Positions 62,850 through 64,000 of a stretch of 64,000 nucleotides of DNA are shown in pieces. Position 1 is the stretch's first letter; every line of letters begins with the position of its first letter. The DNA is from Haloparvum alkalitolerans. Lineage in GTDB: Archaea > Halobacteriota > Halobacteria > Halobacteriales > Haloferacaceae. The translations under genes were made by a program, and so were the position numbers. The notes under the pieces are model-generated. The model saw nothing but the letters and a program-made list of their open reading frames with translations. It had not been told where the DNA came from and searched no databases. Location: assembly GCF_050122995.1 (NCBI RefSeq), contig NZ_JBNLIA010000013.1:1-64000 (forward strand). Direction: 5' to 3'.

Positions 62850-64000
62850 ATGGAGCGGTACGACCTTCTCTATCGGCTTTACGACGACTTCGACACGGAG
62901 ACGCTCCGCGAGTACCAGTTCTTCGTCGACCTGTTCCCGCCGGTCGACTCGCGCGTCGCGCTCGAGCACTGGGAGGAGGCGAGCGACGAGCTGGAGGGTC
63001 GGAAAGCCGAGATCAGGAACGCGCTGCCGCGAGGCGCGACGTTCGCGGACGTGGCCGCCTACGCCGACCGCGAGGCCGCCTTCACGGCGCTCGACCTGTT
63101 GAACAGACACGGCCGCGCGGTGAACGCGCTCGTGCTGGACGTGGACGAGACGCTCCGCTCGGCAGGCGGGACGGACAACGAGATCCCCCGCGAGACGCTC
63201 CACCTGCTGACGGAGTTCCACGAGCGCGGCGTCCCCATCGTCATCTGTACTGGCCAGACGCTGGAGAACGTCAAGGGGTTCATGATCCAGGGGCTCGGCA
63301 ACGAGTTGGTCCACTCCGGCACGTTCTCGATCGTCTATGAGTCGGGCAACGGGGTTTTCACCCCCGGACAGGGCTCGCGGACGAAGCAGTTGCTCTACGA
63401 GGAGCTGGACACCGAGGTACGCTCCGTCTTCGACGAGATCCGCGCCCGCGTGCTCCCGGAGGCGCCGGAAGACGTGCGCCACGGCTGTCACCTGCAGGGC
63501 AACGAGTTCAACGTCACCCTCAAGCCGAACTTCGAGACGGGGAGCCCGGACGCGGAGCGGGTCATCGACGCCGGAATGGTCCACCTGATCGACCTGCTCG
63601 GCGAGGCGGTCGTGGACGCGCTCGGCGGTGCCCCGGCGGAGGACGCCGCTGCGGCGACCGGCAGCGCCTGGGCGCGGGCGCACTACGCGGACTCCGACCC
63701 CGAGATCCGCGAGGTACTGGAGGAGGAGGGCGCCGCCGCGGACGTCGCGCCGGACGACGTGCCCGCGAGCGTCCGCGAGCTGTTCGAGCGGATCGACATC
63801 GGCTACTACCACGCCGACGCCGCCGAGATCACGTCGCTGGAGCTCAACAAGGTGGCCGGCGTCGAGGCCGCGCTGGACGTGCTGGGCGTCGACGACCCCT
63901 TCGTGCTCGTGATGGGCGACAGCAAGTCGGACCTGCGCGTGATGCGGTGGGCGGCGGAGAACGACGCCGGCATCGCGGCCGCGCCCGACCACGCCTCCCG
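62850..64000 (+). CDS. HAD-superfamily phosphatase, C-terminus beyond the window
   Basis: A partial gene of at least 383 codons. Motif I is NALVLDVDETLRSAG (nucleophile Asp and DxD), motif II VPIVICTGQTLENV, and motif IV PFVLVMGDSKSDLRVMRWA. Between lies a cap region (about 130-330) containing LKPNFETGSPDAERVIDAG and a Glu/Ala-rich insertion. It resembles the HAD-IIB/Cof or mannosyl-3-phosphoglycerate phosphatase types. N-terminal residues MERYDLLYRLYDDFDTETLREYQFFVDLFPPVD precede the HAD core, which is unusual and may be a helical lid. The frame is open through position 64000. Confidence 0.85.
   Translation, partial: MERYDLLYRLYDDFDTETLREYQFFVDLFPPVDSRVALEHWEEASDELEGRKAEIRNALPRGATFADVAAYADREAAFTALDLLNRHGRAVNALVLDVDETLRSAGGTDNEIPRETLHLLTEFHERGVPIVICTGQTLENVKGFMIQGLGNELVHSGTFSIVYESGNGVFTPGQGSRTKQLLYEELDTEVRSVFDEIRARVLPEAPEDVRHGCHLQGNEFNVTLKPNFETGSPDAERVIDAGMVHLIDLLGEAVVDALGGAPAEDAAAATGSAWARAHYADSDPEIREVLEEEGAAADVAPDDVPASVRELFERIDIGYYHADAAEITSLELNKVAGVEAALDVLGVDDPFVLVMGDSKSDLRVMRWAAENDAGIAAAPDHAS

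Overview
The window looks like a chromosomal segment of an extremely halophilic archaeon (class Halobacteria). The DNA is very GC-rich, nearly every protein is strongly acidic (D/E-rich with few Lys), and the information-processing genes are archaeal: aIF2-gamma, Rpo7 (RpoE1), Spt4, TFS, S24e, fused Kae1-Bud32, NAC, SBDS and a Cdc48-type AAA ATPase. Methenyl-H4MPT cyclohydrolase and a haloarchaeal-type diadenylate cyclase (DacZ) also fit. The style of the intergenic repeats reminds me of Halorubrum and its relatives, but the genus is an inference. I see no transposase, integrase, phage gene, CRISPR array or rRNA. Apart from the repeats this reads as core chromosome.

Layout. 1-377: copy of a dispersed repeat (family A). 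378-5588 (minus): translation/transcription cluster aIF2-gamma, PIN protein, Rpo7, Spt4, dephospho-CoA kinase, S24e, Kae1-Bud32. 5779-6508: small ferredoxin, a tiny membrane protein and tRNA-Leu(UAA). 6842-13760 (minus): dihydroorotase, ABC1-family kinase, Hsp20, PhnP-like metallohydrolase, D-2-hydroxyacid dehydrogenase, thiolase. 13945-16929 (plus): a stand-alone AAA ATPase and a PAS histidine kinase. 16943-23624 (mostly minus): PhoU/TrkA-C protein, mch, DUF77, rhodanese and cupin genes, a Tat lipoprotein and a secreted acidic repeat protein, with a BASS-type transporter on plus. 23936-26706: two small haloarchaeal proteins and a HerA-like ATPase. 26707-28037: a NUDIX gene between two inverted arms of repeat family B. 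28038-31321: UspA, KaiC-like ATPase with a low-complexity N-terminus, NAD kinase and a membrane protein. 31322-31944: family A repeat. 31945-43901: Cdc48, a small zinc finger, MBL proteins, TFS, a TbsP-like regulator, TrmI, NAC, a membrane-bound spermidine-synthase homologue, a creatininase-family amidohydrolase, an O-methyltransferase and SBDS. 43979-51171: DUF2209, HflX, MoaC, NnrE/D, thioredoxin, a membrane protein and an XPD-like Fe-S helicase. 51172-52156: the largest family A repeat block. 52157-64000: a wHTH/membrane pair, MscS, MFS transporter, M20 amidohydrolase, DacZ plus a second MscS-like channel, acetyltransferase, PurD, a DUF255 thioredoxin/six-hairpin protein, and a HAD phosphatase cut by the window end.

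The most unusual content is the non-coding repeats. Family A has at least five copies with modules in a fixed order, and three of them share the same exact 19-bp end. Family B consists of 142-bp arms plus 22-bp minisatellites, in inverted orientation around the NUDIX gene. Every copy lies 3' of at least one gene, and none interrupts a coding region. The most interesting functional linkage is the dacZ-mscS overlap, which couples c-di-AMP synthesis to an osmotic channel. A second MscS (52950-53906) and a cytosolic double PhoU/TrkA-C protein (16943-18148) in the same window may belong to the same ion and osmotic theme. All calls come from reading the sequence and from memory of protein families; no database search was run.
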